Source: Actinomadura parmotrematis
GTDB lineage: Bacteria; Actinomycetota; Actinomycetes; Streptosporangiales; Streptosporangiaceae
Length of the DNA: 64,000 bases
Direction of reading: 5' to 3'
NCBI RefSeq assembly: GCF_019458805.1
Contig: NZ_JAIBOA010000001.1
Coordinates: forward strand, 496,001-560,000
Part shown: positions 1 to 8,512 of the stretch, in pieces
Position numbering within the stretch: position 1 is the stretch's first letter
Layout of the letters: each line of letters starts with the position of its first letter
The notes under the pieces: generated by a model
Seen by the model: only the letters and a program-made list of their open reading frames with translations
What the model was told of the DNA's origin: nothing
The model's database searches: none
Made by a program: the position numbers and the translations under genes

Positions 1-155
1 GGCAGTCCCAGCATCGTTCCTCTTCCGTCTCGCTGATGGTCCGACACCGGGCTCTTCCCCGCCAGGACCGAGGACATGCCGGTCCGGGCCGCCGAACGGC
101 GGGTGATCGCGGGCCGTACAACGTGGGTAGGGGTCCGGCGGAAGGGGAGACGACT

Positions 156-1580
156 ATGGACAAGGCGCAGATCGGCGTCACCGGCCTGGCGGTCATGGGC
201 CGCAACCTGGCCCGCAACTTCGCCCGGCACGGGCACACCGTGGCCCTGCACAACCGGACCACGGCCAAGACCAAGGCGCTCGTCGAGGAGTTCGGCGACG
301 AGGGGGCGTTCGTCGCCACCGAGACCGCCGCGGAGTTCGTGGCGGCGCTGGAGCGCCCGCGCCGCCTCATGATCATGGTGAAGGCGGGGCCCGCCACCGA
401 CGCGGTGATCGCGGAGTTCGCGCCGCTGCTGGAACCCGGCGACATGATCATCGATGGCGGGAACGCGCACTTCGCCGACACCCGCCGCCGCGAGAAGGCC
501 CTGCGCGAGCAGGGGATCCACTTCGTCGGCACCGGCGTGTCGGGCGGCGAGGAGGGCGCGCTGAACGGCCCGAGCATCATGCCGGGCGGGTCGGCGGAGT
601 CCTACGAGAGCCTCGGGCCGCTGCTGGAGGACATCGCGGCCAAGGTGGACGGCGTGCCGTGCGCCACCCACGTCGGCCCCGACGGCGCCGGGCACTTCGT
701 CAAGATGGTGCACAACGGCATCGAGTACGCCGACATGCAGCTCATCGCCGAGTCCTACGACCTGCTGCGCGGCGCCGCCGGGCTGGAGCCGGCCGAGATC
801 GCCGAGGTGTTCCGCACCTGGAACACCGGGCGGCTGGAGTCCTACCTCATCGAGATCACCGCCGAGGTGCTCGCGCACACCGACGCCGCGACCGGGAGGC
901 CGTTCGTGGACGTGGTGCTGGACCAGGCCGAGCAGAAGGGCACCGGCCGCTGGACGGTGCAGACCGCGCTCGACCTCGGCGTCCCGGTCGGCGGCATCGC
1001 CGAGGCGGTGTTCGCCCGCTCGGTGTCGGGCCACGCCGACCTGCGGAAGGCGGCGCACGGGCTGCCCGGACCGGCGCGGCGGGCGACCGAGGGATCCGGC
1101 TTCGCCGACCAGGTGGAGAGGGCGCTGTACGCCTCCAAGATCATCGCGTACGCGCAGGGCTTCCACGAGATCGCCGCGGGCAGCGCCGAGTACGGCTGGG
1201 ACGTCGACCTCGGCGCGATGGCGACGATCTGGCGGGGCGGCTGCATCATCCGGGCCCGGTTCCTGAACCGGATCACCGACGCCTACCGCGCCGACCCGGC
1301 CATGGCGACGCTGCTCACCGACGACCACTTCGCGCAGGCCCTCGGCGACGCCCAGGACGCCTGGCGCGAGGTGGTGGCGACGGCCGCCCGGCTCGGCGTC
1401 CCGACGCCGGGCTTCTCCAGCGCTCTCGCCTACTACGACTCGCTGCGCGCCGACCGCCTGCCGGCCGCGCTGACGCAGGGCCAGCGCGACTTCTTCGGCG
1501 CCCACACCTACCGCCGCACCGACCGCGACGGCGCGTTCCACACCCTGTGGGCCGGCGACCGCACCGAGGCCGACGCCTGA
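156..1580 (+). CDS. gnd: 6-phosphogluconate dehydrogenase (decarboxylating)
   Basis: Oxidative pentose-phosphate enzyme converting 6-phosphogluconate to ribulose 5-phosphate with NADP reduction in the cytoplasm. The 474-residue product has the long-form (GndA-like) length. The N-terminal Rossmann fold carries GLAVMG at residues 10-15; VSGGEEGA (128-135) is the substrate loop. Lys183 and Glu190 in the GHFVKMVHNGIEY segment fall at the numbers of the catalytic pair of the sheep enzyme. I start at ATG 156, which follows a GGGGAGA ribosome site; an in-frame ATG at 36 would add 40 residues unlike the family. A strong hairpin follows the stop. A Zwf-like gene lies 45 kb away, not in an operon with it. 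Confidence 0.96.
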   Translation: MDKAQIGVTGLAVMGRNLARNFARHGHTVALHNRTTAKTKALVEEFGDEGAFVATETAAEFVAALERPRRLMIMVKAGPATDAVIAEFAPLLEPGDMIIDGGNAHFADTRRREKALREQGIHFVGTGVSGGEEGALNGPSIMPGGSAESYESLGPLLEDIAAKVDGVPCATHVGPDGAGHFVKMVHNGIEYADMQLIAESYDLLRGAAGLEPAEIAEVFRTWNTGRLESYLIEITAEVLAHTDAATGRPFVDVVLDQAEQKGTGRWTVQTALDLGVPVGGIAEAVFARSVSGHADLRKAAHGLPGPARRATEGSGFADQVERALYASKIIAYAQGFHEIAAGSAEYGWDVDLGAMATIWRGGCIIRARFLNRITDAYRADPAMATLLTDDHFAQALGDAQDAWREVVATAARLGVPTPGFSSALAYYDSLRADRLPAALTQGQRDFFGAHTYRRTDRDGAFHTLWAGDRTEADA

Positions 1581-1588
1581 CACCGGTT

Positions 1589-1622
1589 TCCGCGCCGCCG
1601 TCACCTCCGGCGGCGGCGCGGA
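1589..1622 (+). terminator. Intrinsic-type terminator after gnd
   Basis: An 11-bp perfect inverted repeat (arms 1589-1599 and 1612-1622, TCCGCGCCGCC and its complement) begins 9 bases after the gnd stop. There is no U-tract, as is usual in high-GC actinomycetes. Confidence 0.6.
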
Positions 1623-1695
1623 GCCCGCGGATCATCGGTGCCGTTTCCGGCGGGGGATGGCTCGGGCGGTGGTCCGGCGGGGGCAGGATGGAGGG

Positions 1696-4203
1696 GTGAG
1701 CCTCATCGACCAGCTTCCCTCCGGTGACGACCTCGGCCCCGACTCGCTGTTCGAGGCGTTCGAGAGATGGGCGACCGGGCGCGGCATCACGCTGTACCCC
1801 GCCCAGGAGGAGGCGCTGATCGAGGTCGTCTCCGGCGCCAACGTGATCCTCGCCACCCCGACCGGGTCGGGCAAGAGCCTGGTCGCCGCGGGCGCGCTGT
1901 TCGCCGCGCTCGGCCGCGACCAGGTCGGCTTCTACACCGCGCCGATCAAGGCGCTGGTGTCGGAGAAGTTCTTCGACCTCGGCGAGATGTTCGGCCGCGA
2001 GAACGTCGGCATGATGACCGGCGACGCCAGCGTCAACTCCGACGCCCCGATCATCTGCTGCACCGCCGAGGTCCTCGCCAACATGGCGCTGCGCGACGGC
2101 GCGGACGCCGACGTCGGCGTCGTCGTCATGGACGAATTCCACTTCTACGCCGAGCCCGAGCGCGGCTGGGCCTGGCAGGTGCCGCTGCTGGAGCTGCCGC
2201 GCGCCCAGTTCCTGCTGATGTCGGCGACGCTCGGCGACGTGTCGTTCTTCCAGCGGGACCTCACCCGCCGCACCGGCCGCTCGACGGCCGTGGTGTCCTC
2301 GGCCGAGCGCCCCGTCCCGCTGATCTACGACTACCGGGTCACCCCGCTGCACGAGACGATCGAGGAGCTGCTCGCCGAGCGGAAGGCGCCGATCTACCTG
2401 GTGCACTTCACCCAGGCGGCGGCGATCGAGCGCGCCCAGTCGCTGATGAGCATCAACGTGTGCACCAGGGAGGAGAAGGCGAAGATCGCCGAGCTGATCG
2501 GCGACTTCCGCTTCACCACCCGGTTCGGCCGCAACCTGTCGCGGTTCGTGCGGCACGGCATCGGCGTGCACCACGCCGGGATGCTGCCGAAGTACCGGCG
2601 GCTCGTCGAGCGGCTCGCGCAGGCCGGCCTGCTGAAGGTCATCTGCGGCACCGACACCCTGGGCGTCGGCGTCAACGTCCCGATCCGCACCGTGGTGTTC
2701 ACCGCGCTCAGCAAGTACGACGGGCACCGGGTGCGGCGCCTGCGCGCCCGCGAGTTCCACCAGATCGCCGGCCGCGCCGGGCGGGCCGGGTTCGACACCG
2801 TCGGGTTCGTCGTCGCGCAGGCCCCCGAGCACGTGGTGGAGAACGAGAAGGCGCTCGCCAAGGCCGGCGACGACCCCAAGAAGCGCCGCAAGGTGCAGCG
2901 CAAGAAGGCGCCCGAGGGGTTCGTCGGCTGGGACGAGGAGACCTTCGCCAAGCTGCAGACCGCCGAGCCCGAGCTGCTGCGGTCGCGGTTCCAGGTGAGC
3001 CACGCGATGCTGCTGTCGGTGATCGCGCGCCCCGGCGACGCGTTCGCCGCGATGCGGCGGCTGCTCACCGACAACCACGAGGACCCGGCCGCGCGCCGCC
3101 GCCACATCTCGCGCGCCGTCGCCATCTACCGGTCGCTGCTCGCGGGCGGCGTCGTGGAGACCCTGGACGAGCCCGACGCGCAGGGCCGCCACGCCCGCAT
3201 CACCGTCGACCTCCAGGAGGACTTCGCCCTCAACCAGCCGCTGTCGACGTTCGCGCTCGCCGCCTTCGAGCTCCTCGACCCCGGCTCGCCGTCCTACGCC
3301 CTGGACGTCCTGTCGGTGATCGAGGCGACGCTGGACGACCCGCGCCAGATCCTGGCCGCCCAGGAGAACAAGGCGCGCGGCATCGCCGTCCAGGAGATGA
3401 AGTCCGAGGGCATCGAGTACGAGGAGCGGATGGAGCTGCTCCAGGACGTCACCTACCCCAAGCCGCTGGAGGAGGAGCTCGGCGCCGCCTACGAGGTGTA
3501 CCGGGCCGGGCACCCGTGGGTCGGCGACCACCCGCTCAGCCCGAAGTCGGTCGTGCGCGACATGTACGAGCGGGCGATGACGTTCGTGGAGTACACCGGC
3601 TACTACGAGCTGGCCCGCGGGGAGGGCCTGGTGCTCCGCTACCTGTCGGGCGCCTACAAGGCGCTCCAGCAGACCGTGCCCGAGTCGATCAAGAACGACG
3701 ACCTCATCGACCTGATCGAGTGGCTCGGCGAGCTGGTCCGCCAGGTCGACTCCAGCCTGCTGGACGAGTGGGAGCAGCTCGCCCACCCGTCCGACGACCC
3801 GGCCGAGGTCGTCATCGAGGACCGCGTCACCCGCGTCACCGCCAACACCCGGGCCTTCCGGGTGCTGGTCCGCAACGCGCTGTTCCGCCGGGTGGAGCTC
3901 GCCGCCGCCGAGGACTACGCCGCCCTCGCCGAGCTGGACCCCGACTTCGGCGCGGACGGCTGGCGCGCCGCGCTCGACGCCTACTACGACGAGCACGACG
4001 AGCTGCTCACCGGCCCCGACGCGCGCGGCCCCAAGCTCCTCATGATCGAGGAGGTGCCGCAGGACGCCCTCTGGCGGGTCCGCCAGGTCTTCGACGACCC
4101 GGCCGGCGACCACGACTGGGGCATCAGCGCCGAGGTCGACCTCGCGGGCTCCGACCAGGCCGGCGAGGCCGTCCTCCGCGTCACCGCCGTCGACCGCATG
4201 TAG
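1696..4203 (+). CDS. DEAD/DEAH-box helicase with DUF3516 domain
   Basis: Superfamily 2 ATP-dependent helicase, probably acting on RNA; the biological role of the DUF3516 family is not established. Start taken as GTG 1696, which follows AGGATGGAGG; 835 residues. Walker A ATPTGSGKS ends near residue 61; motif II is DEFH (146-149) in place of DEVH; motif III is LMSATLGD; the helicase C-terminal domain has GTDTLGVGVNVP and the arginine-finger motif HQIAGRAGRAGFD. The last ~450 residues are the DUF3516 region, rich in acidic residues. The gene stands alone, ending 14 bases before a convergent Clp-N gene. Confidence 0.9.
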   Translation: MSLIDQLPSGDDLGPDSLFEAFERWATGRGITLYPAQEEALIEVVSGANVILATPTGSGKSLVAAGALFAALGRDQVGFYTAPIKALVSEKFFDLGEMFGRENVGMMTGDASVNSDAPIICCTAEVLANMALRDGADADVGVVVMDEFHFYAEPERGWAWQVPLLELPRAQFLLMSATLGDVSFFQRDLTRRTGRSTAVVSSAERPVPLIYDYRVTPLHETIEELLAERKAPIYLVHFTQAAAIERAQSLMSINVCTREEKAKIAELIGDFRFTTRFGRNLSRFVRHGIGVHHAGMLPKYRRLVERLAQAGLLKVICGTDTLGVGVNVPIRTVVFTALSKYDGHRVRRLRAREFHQIAGRAGRAGFDTVGFVVAQAPEHVVENEKALAKAGDDPKKRRKVQRKKAPEGFVGWDEETFAKLQTAEPELLRSRFQVSHAMLLSVIARPGDAFAAMRRLLTDNHEDPAARRRHISRAVAIYRSLLAGGVVETLDEPDAQGRHARITVDLQEDFALNQPLSTFALAAFELLDPGSPSYALDVLSVIEATLDDPRQILAAQENKARGIAVQEMKSEGIEYEERMELLQDVTYPKPLEEELGAAYEVYRAGHPWVGDHPLSPKSVVRDMYERAMTFVEYTGYYELARGEGLVLRYLSGAYKALQQTVPESIKNDDLIDLIEWLGELVRQVDSSLLDEWEQLAHPSDDPAEVVIEDRVTRVTANTRAFRVLVRNALFRRVELAAAEDYAALAELDPDFGADGWRAALDAYYDEHDELLTGPDARGPKLLMIEEVPQDALWRVRQVFDDPAGDHDWGISAEVDLAGSDQAGEAVLRVTAVDRM

Positions 4204-4217
4204 GGCGGCCGGGCGGG

Positions 4218-4757
4218 TCAGGCGGCGAGGGCGCGGTCGAGGTCGGCGCGCAGGGCGGCGAGGTCGACGCCCTCGTCGGCGAGCAGGCGGGCGGCCGGGA
4301 ACCGCTCGTCGGCGAGCAGCCCGAGCAGGACGTGCCCGTCGTCGATCCGCTTGTGGCCGAGGCGGACGGTCTGGCGGAGCGTCAGCTCCAGCGTCCGCTT
4401 GGCGGCGGGGGAGAAGGGGATGTGCTTGCGGGCGCCCTGCCCGAACCGGCCGGCGGGGGCGTCGAGGGCGCCCGCGCCGAAGCTGTCCTCGGCGGCCTCG
4501 CGGACCGCGTCCAGGTCGATGCCGAAGGCGCGGAGCGCCTCGCCGTCCAGGGGGCCGGGGCGGAGCGCCGACATCCGGGCGCGCAGCCCGGCGGCCGTCA
4601 CGCCGCGCTCGGCGAGCGCCCGGCCGGCGACGCCGTCGCCTCCCGCGAGCGCCAGCAGCAGGTGCTCGGTGCCGACCTGCTCGCTGCCGAGGTCGAACGC
4701 CTCCTGCTGGGCTCCCACCACCGCCTGGCGGGCCTGCCGGCCGAACCTCTCGAACAT
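4218..4757 (-). CDS. Clp N-terminal-domain protein (no ATPase module)
   Basis: 179 residues containing two tandem Clp-N repeats (about residues 1-75 and 85-150; each starts with a helix-rich segment and has TEHLLLAL or DGHVLLGLL). In ClpC/ClpA this double repeat binds adaptors and substrates, but here no AAA+ ATPase follows, so it cannot unfold proteins itself. It could be an adaptor or a competitor for Clp machines (inference). It is the second gene of a two-gene unit, 1 base after the stop of the small HTH gene and with its own AAGGAG site. Confidence 0.85.
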   Translation of the reverse strand: MFERFGRQARQAVVGAQQEAFDLGSEQVGTEHLLLALAGGDGVAGRALAERGVTAAGLRARMSALRPGPLDGEALRAFGIDLDAVREAAEDSFGAGALDAPAGRFGQGARKHIPFSPAAKRTLELTLRQTVRLGHKRIDDGHVLLGLLADERFPAARLLADEGVDLAALRADLDRALAA

Positions 4758-4758
4758 C

Positions 4759-4989
4759 TCACTGCTCCTTCCGGGGGACGCGGCGCCCGCCGTGCTTCTT
4801 GTGGACGGCCTGCCGGCTGACGCCGAGGCAGACCGCGATCTCCTGCCAGGACCAGCCCTGCCCGCGCGCGCTCGCCACCTGGAGCGCCTCCAGGCGCTCG
4901 GCGAGCTCGCGGAGGGCGCGGACGGCGCGCAGGCCGACCGCCGGGTCGCGGCTGCTCGCCTCGCGGGCGAGCGTCACTCCATCGCTCAT
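4759..4989 (-). CDS. Small helix-turn-helix regulator
   Basis: 76-residue DNA-binding protein; the HTH lies at about residues 47-66 (WQEIAVCLGVSRQAVHKKHG) and ends in a basic tail. I chose ATG 4989: the -10 element of a good promoter ends only 6-7 bases upstream, so the message is probably leaderless, and a start farther upstream would lie within the promoter. Paired palindromes overlap the promoter, so autoregulation together with the following Clp-N gene is likely. The ligand or stress that it senses is unknown. Confidence 0.82.
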   Translation of the reverse strand: MSDGVTLAREASSRDPAVGLRAVRALRELAERLEALQVASARGQGWSWQEIAVCLGVSRQAVHKKHGGRRVPRKEQ

Positions 4990-4992
4990 GGC

Positions 4993-5036
4993 GTCAATGT
5001 AGGTTGACGCGCACGGGCGTGTCAACCTCCGTTGAC
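4993..5036 (-). promoter_or_regulatory. Promoter with two GTCAAC-N4-GTTGAC operators
   Basis: Reading the minus strand, -35 TTGACA (5025-5020) and -10 TACATT (5001-4996) are 18 bases apart; the expected start of transcription falls on or next to the ATG at 4989. Two 16-bp dyads, 5021-5036 (GTCAAC-CTCC-GTTGAC, perfect arms) and 4993-5008 (GTCAAT-GTAG-GTTGAC, one mismatch), lie 28 bp apart centre to centre and cover the -35 and -10 boxes respectively. Such placement suggests repression. Confidence 0.7.
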
Positions 5037-5050
5037 GATCGGCGGGGGTC

Positions 5051-6079
5051 TCAGGCGGGGGTGACCAGGGTGGCGAGCAGGTCGTCGAGGCTGATCAGGC
5101 CGGCCGTGCGCCCGGCGGCGTCGATGACGAGGCCGAGATGGCTGTGCGCGGCGCGCAGCGTCGTCACCGCCTCGGCCACCGGGCAGTCCACCGCGAGCTC
5201 GGGCACCGGGTGCGCGAGCTCGCCCGCCGGGGTCGCGCGGCCCCGCCCGCGGGCCAGGTAGGCGTCCCGGACGTGCACCATGCGGGCCGGCCGGAGCGGC
5301 GGCCCGCCGGCGTCGCCGTCCAGCATGAGCCGGGTGCGGCCGGTCCGCGCGGCGGTGTCGACGACCTCCTGCGGGCTCGCGCCCGCGGGCACCGCGACGA
5401 TGTCGGCGGGCCGGATCACCAGGCCGGCGAGCGGCGCCTGCGGCGCCTCCAGCGCGGCGGCGAGCAGGTTCAGGTCGCTCTCCTCGATGAGGCCGAGCCG
5501 GCGCGACTCCACGGCCAGGCCGAGGAGCTGCTCGGGGGTGCGCGACACCTCCCCGGCGTCGCCCGGGCGCACGCCGACGGCGCGCAGCAGCAGGTTCGTC
5601 ACGGCGTTCAGCGCGGCGAGCACCGGCCGGACGATCCGCGCGAACGCCCGGAACGGCGGCGCCAGCACCGTCGCCGACCGCTCGGGGCGGGCGATCGCCC
5701 ACGACTTCGGGGCCATCTCGCCGACGACCATGTGCAGGAACGTCACCAGGGCGAGCGCCAGCACGAACGCGACGGCGTGCGCGGCGGCCTCCGGGACGCC
5801 GGCGGCGTGGAACAGCGGCGCCAGCGTCCCGGCGAACACCGGCTCGGACACGACGCCGAGGCCGAGCGAGCACATGGTGATGCCGAGCTGCGCGCCCGCG
5901 AGCATCAGCGACAGCTCCCGGATGCCGGCGACCGCCTGCGCGGCCGCCCGCGAGCCCTCGGCCGCGGCCTTCTCCAGCCGGGGCCGCTTGGCCGCGACCA
6001 GCGCGAACTCCGCGGCGACGAAGAAGCCGTTGCCGGCGAGCAGCAGCAGGGTGAGCGGCGCTCCGACCGAGAGGTCCAT
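5051..6079 (-). CDS. CNNM/DUF21 membrane protein with degenerate CBS region (HlyC/CorC family)
   Basis: 342-residue integral membrane protein: the DUF21 domain (residues 1 to about 180, four hydrophobic segments, with the EFALVAAKRPRLE signature early and the GEMAPKSWA motif) precedes a CBS-pair-like region. The family is linked to Mg2+ or Co2+ efflux. The C-terminal CorC_HlyC domain present in its neighbour is absent. ATG 6079 shares one base with the stop of the upstream gene (TGATG), so the two are translationally coupled and may form a heteromeric transporter (inference). A longer reading frame upstream overlaps the partner gene and is discarded. Confidence 0.87.
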   Translation of the reverse strand: MDLSVGAPLTLLLLAGNGFFVAAEFALVAAKRPRLEKAAAEGSRAAAQAVAGIRELSLMLAGAQLGITMCSLGLGVVSEPVFAGTLAPLFHAAGVPEAAAHAVAFVLALALVTFLHMVVGEMAPKSWAIARPERSATVLAPPFRAFARIVRPVLAALNAVTNLLLRAVGVRPGDAGEVSRTPEQLLGLAVESRRLGLIEESDLNLLAAALEAPQAPLAGLVIRPADIVAVPAGASPQEVVDTAARTGRTRLMLDGDAGGPPLRPARMVHVRDAYLARGRGRATPAGELAHPVPELAVDCPVAEAVTTLRAAHSHLGLVIDAAGRTAGLISLDDLLATLVTPA

Positions 6080-7416
6080 CAGCGCTCCGCCCCGTCCCCG
6101 GCGTCGTCGGCGCGGACCCTGATCAGCTCGGGCACGTGCCGGTGCACGGTCAGCACCTCCACGACGGCGCGGCGCGGCGGGTCCTCCAGGCGGGCCCGCT
6201 CCAGGTCGACGGTGACGACGTCGCCGGGCTCGGCGACCCGGCCGAGGCGCTGCAACAGGAGCCCCGCGACGGTCTCGTAGTCGCCCTCGGGCAGCGCGAT
6301 GCCGGTCTCGTGCTCGACCTCGTCGACGCGGAGGCCCGCGTCGGTGGTCCACCAGCCGTCGCTCTCGATGGCCAGGTCCTCGTCCGCCTCGTTCTCGTCG
6401 GTGATCTCGCCGACGAGCTCCTCGGCGATGTCCTCCCAGGTGATGAGGCCGGCGAAGCCGCCGTACTCGTCCACCACGCAGGCGAGCGGGGCCTGCGCCG
6501 CCTGGAGCTGGGCGACGACGTCGGGCAGCGGCAGCGTGGCCGGCACCATGAGCGGCGGCCGGGCGAGGGCGCGCAGCGGGGTCGCGGCGGCCTGCGCGGG
6601 GGTGAGCGCCACGAGCTCGTCCAGGCCGACGGTGCCGAGGACGTCGTCGACGCGCTCGCCGATGACGGGGTAGCGGGTGTGGCCGGTGGCGGTGATGACC
6701 TCGTCCATGGACGCGGCGGGCGCGGCGGCGGCGACGGTGACGACGTCGACGCGCGGCACCATGACCTCCTCGGCGCTCCGCTCGGAGAACGCCAGGGCGC
6801 GCTCCAGCAGGTCGGCGTTGCCGTCCGGCAGCTCCTCGCCGGACTCGCCGATGATGAGGCCGAGCTCCTCCAGCGTCGCACCGTGGTGCAGCTCCTCCAC
6901 GGGCTCGATCCCGACGCTGCGGAGCAGCTTGTTGGCGGCGGCGTCGAACAGCCGGATGAGGGGGGAGGCCAGCATCAGGTAGACGAGCGTGGAGCGGGCG
7001 AGCGCGCGGGCCATCGGCTCGGCCTTGACCAGCGCCAGGTTCTTGGGGAACAGCTCGCCGAGCACCATCTGAATGATCGTGGCGAGCACGAACCCGGCGG
7101 CGACCGCGATGCCGCCCGCCATGCCGGCCGGGACGCCGGCCGCGTCCAGCGCCGGGGCGATGAGGTCGGCGAGCGCGGGCTTGGCGATGAACCCGACGAC
7201 GAGGGCGGTCACCGTGATGCCGAGCTGCGCGCCCGACAGCATGAACGACAATCGCTCCATCACCCGCACGGCGCGCTGCGCGGCGCGGTCGCCGTGGGCG
7301 GCGCGCGCGTCCATCGCGATCCGGTCGGCGGTGACGAAGGCGAACTCCTGCGCCACGAAGTAGCCGGTCGCCGCGGTCAGCACCAGCACGGCCGCGAGGC
7401 CGAGCGCTGCGTTCAC
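6079..7416 (-). CDS. CNNM/DUF21-CBS-CorC_HlyC membrane protein
   Basis: 445 residues: DUF21 membrane domain (about 1-190, EFAFVTADR and GELFPKNLA motifs), a CBS pair (about 205-325, opening with VMVPRVDV), then a CorC_HlyC domain (about 340-425). These proteins are associated with divalent-cation export, historically annotated as hemolysin C-like. GTG 7416 is preceded by GGGAGGAGC; the longer frame to 7515 has no ribosome site. First gene of a two-gene unit with the paralogue that follows; tandem paralogous pairs of this family are common in actinobacteria. Confidence 0.9.
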   Translation of the reverse strand: MNAALGLAAVLVLTAATGYFVAQEFAFVTADRIAMDARAAHGDRAAQRAVRVMERLSFMLSGAQLGITVTALVVGFIAKPALADLIAPALDAAGVPAGMAGGIAVAAGFVLATIIQMVLGELFPKNLALVKAEPMARALARSTLVYLMLASPLIRLFDAAANKLLRSVGIEPVEELHHGATLEELGLIIGESGEELPDGNADLLERALAFSERSAEEVMVPRVDVVTVAAAAPAASMDEVITATGHTRYPVIGERVDDVLGTVGLDELVALTPAQAAATPLRALARPPLMVPATLPLPDVVAQLQAAQAPLACVVDEYGGFAGLITWEDIAEELVGEITDENEADEDLAIESDGWWTTDAGLRVDEVEHETGIALPEGDYETVAGLLLQRLGRVAEPGDVVTVDLERARLEDPPRRAVVEVLTVHRHVPELIRVRADDAGDGAER

Positions 7417-7540
7417 GATGCTCCTCCCGGGCGCCGCGCCCGCGCGTGCCCCTGCCTGGTGTCCTGCCCCGCCATGATCTTCCCCTACCCGCGACGGCGG
7501 CGGATACGGCAGCATCTCAGACGGCCCGCGCGCGGGCGGC

Positions 7541-8383
7541 TCAGGCCGCGGTGATCAGCAGCACGCCGGCCGCCACCACGCATGCCGCCGCGACGCGGCG
7601 CGCGCCCATCCGCTCGCCGAAGAACACCGCCCCGATGACCGCCCCGGAGATCACGCCGGTCTCCCGGAGCGCCGCCACCGACGCGAGCGCGCCGCGCGTC
7701 TGCGCCCAGAGCACGATCCCGTAGGCGGCCATCGAGATGACGCCGCCCGCCGCGGCGAGCAGCGCCTGCCGCCGGTCCAGCGACCCGGTGAGCGGGCCGC
7801 GCCGGAGCAGCCGCACGAGCAGCACCGTCAGCGGCGCCTCCAGCGCGAACAGCCACAGGGCGTATCCGGCGGCCGAGCCCGCGTCCCGCACCCCCGACCC
7901 GTCCAGCACCGTGTAGGCGGCGATGGACGCGCCGGTCAGCAGGGCGGCGCCCACCGCGCGGCGGTCGCGCGGCGCGGCGTCCGGGCCCGCGGGGACGAGC
8001 GCGAGGACGGCGAGGCCGGCGCTGACGGCCACGACGCCGCCGGTCTGGGCGAGGGAGAGCCGCTCGGACAGGGCGACGGCGGCGACCGCGGCGACGATGA
8101 GCGGGGCGCTGCCGCGCGCCAGCGGGTACACCTGGCTGAAGTCGCCGAGCTGGTAGGAGGCGAGCAGCAGCCCCATGTAGACCAGGTGCACCGCCACCGA
8201 GGCGAGCAGCCACGGCCACGCGGCGGCGGCCGGCACCGGCACGAACGCCAGCGCCGCCAGCGCCACGACCGCCTCCCCGGTGCCGATCAACGCCAGGCCG
8301 GCCCAGCGGTCGGGGACGCCCTTGGCGATGGCGTTCCAGCCGGCGTGCAGCACGCCCGCGACGATCACGGCGAACGCGAGCAC
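7541..8383 (-). CDS. EamA/DMT-family permease
   Basis: 280-residue inner-membrane transporter of the drug/metabolite superfamily with about ten hydrophobic segments arranged as two EamA repeats (about 1-130 and 140-280). GTG 8383 follows GAGGTGG. Substrate cannot be read from sequence; homologues export small metabolites. It stands alone, divergent from the gene at 8513. Confidence 0.85.
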   Translation of the reverse strand: MLAFAVIVAGVLHAGWNAIAKGVPDRWAGLALIGTGEAVVALAALAFVPVPAAAAWPWLLASVAVHLVYMGLLLASYQLGDFSQVYPLARGSAPLIVAAVAAVALSERLSLAQTGGVVAVSAGLAVLALVPAGPDAAPRDRRAVGAALLTGASIAAYTVLDGSGVRDAGSAAGYALWLFALEAPLTVLLVRLLRRGPLTGSLDRRQALLAAAGGVISMAAYGIVLWAQTRGALASVAALRETGVISGAVIGAVFFGERMGARRVAAACVVAAGVLLITAA

Positions 8384-8512
8384 GGGACCACCTCGGGGCA
8401 GAGCGGGACGTCGTGCCGCATTCTAGGCACCGGCCGGCCGCTGGAGTGGAACGCTCCCCCGTGATAGGCACGGAGTGACGCCGTCCCCTCCCTCGTCCAG
8501 GCGGGAGCGACC

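Noticed and set aside
1315..4113. 932-codon open frame on the minus strand across the helicase gene
   Set aside because: Composition is a Gly/Arg/Leu/Val shadow of GC-rich codons; the plus strand holds a full set of helicase motifs. The same reasoning removes the other long antisense frames (for example 15382-17682, 24437-26728, 44952-47384).
4218..4757. Truncated ClpC gene (pseudogene)
   Set aside because: Both Clp-N repeats are intact, the gene has its own ribosome site and sits in an organised operon; stand-alone Clp-N proteins are a known actinobacterial class.
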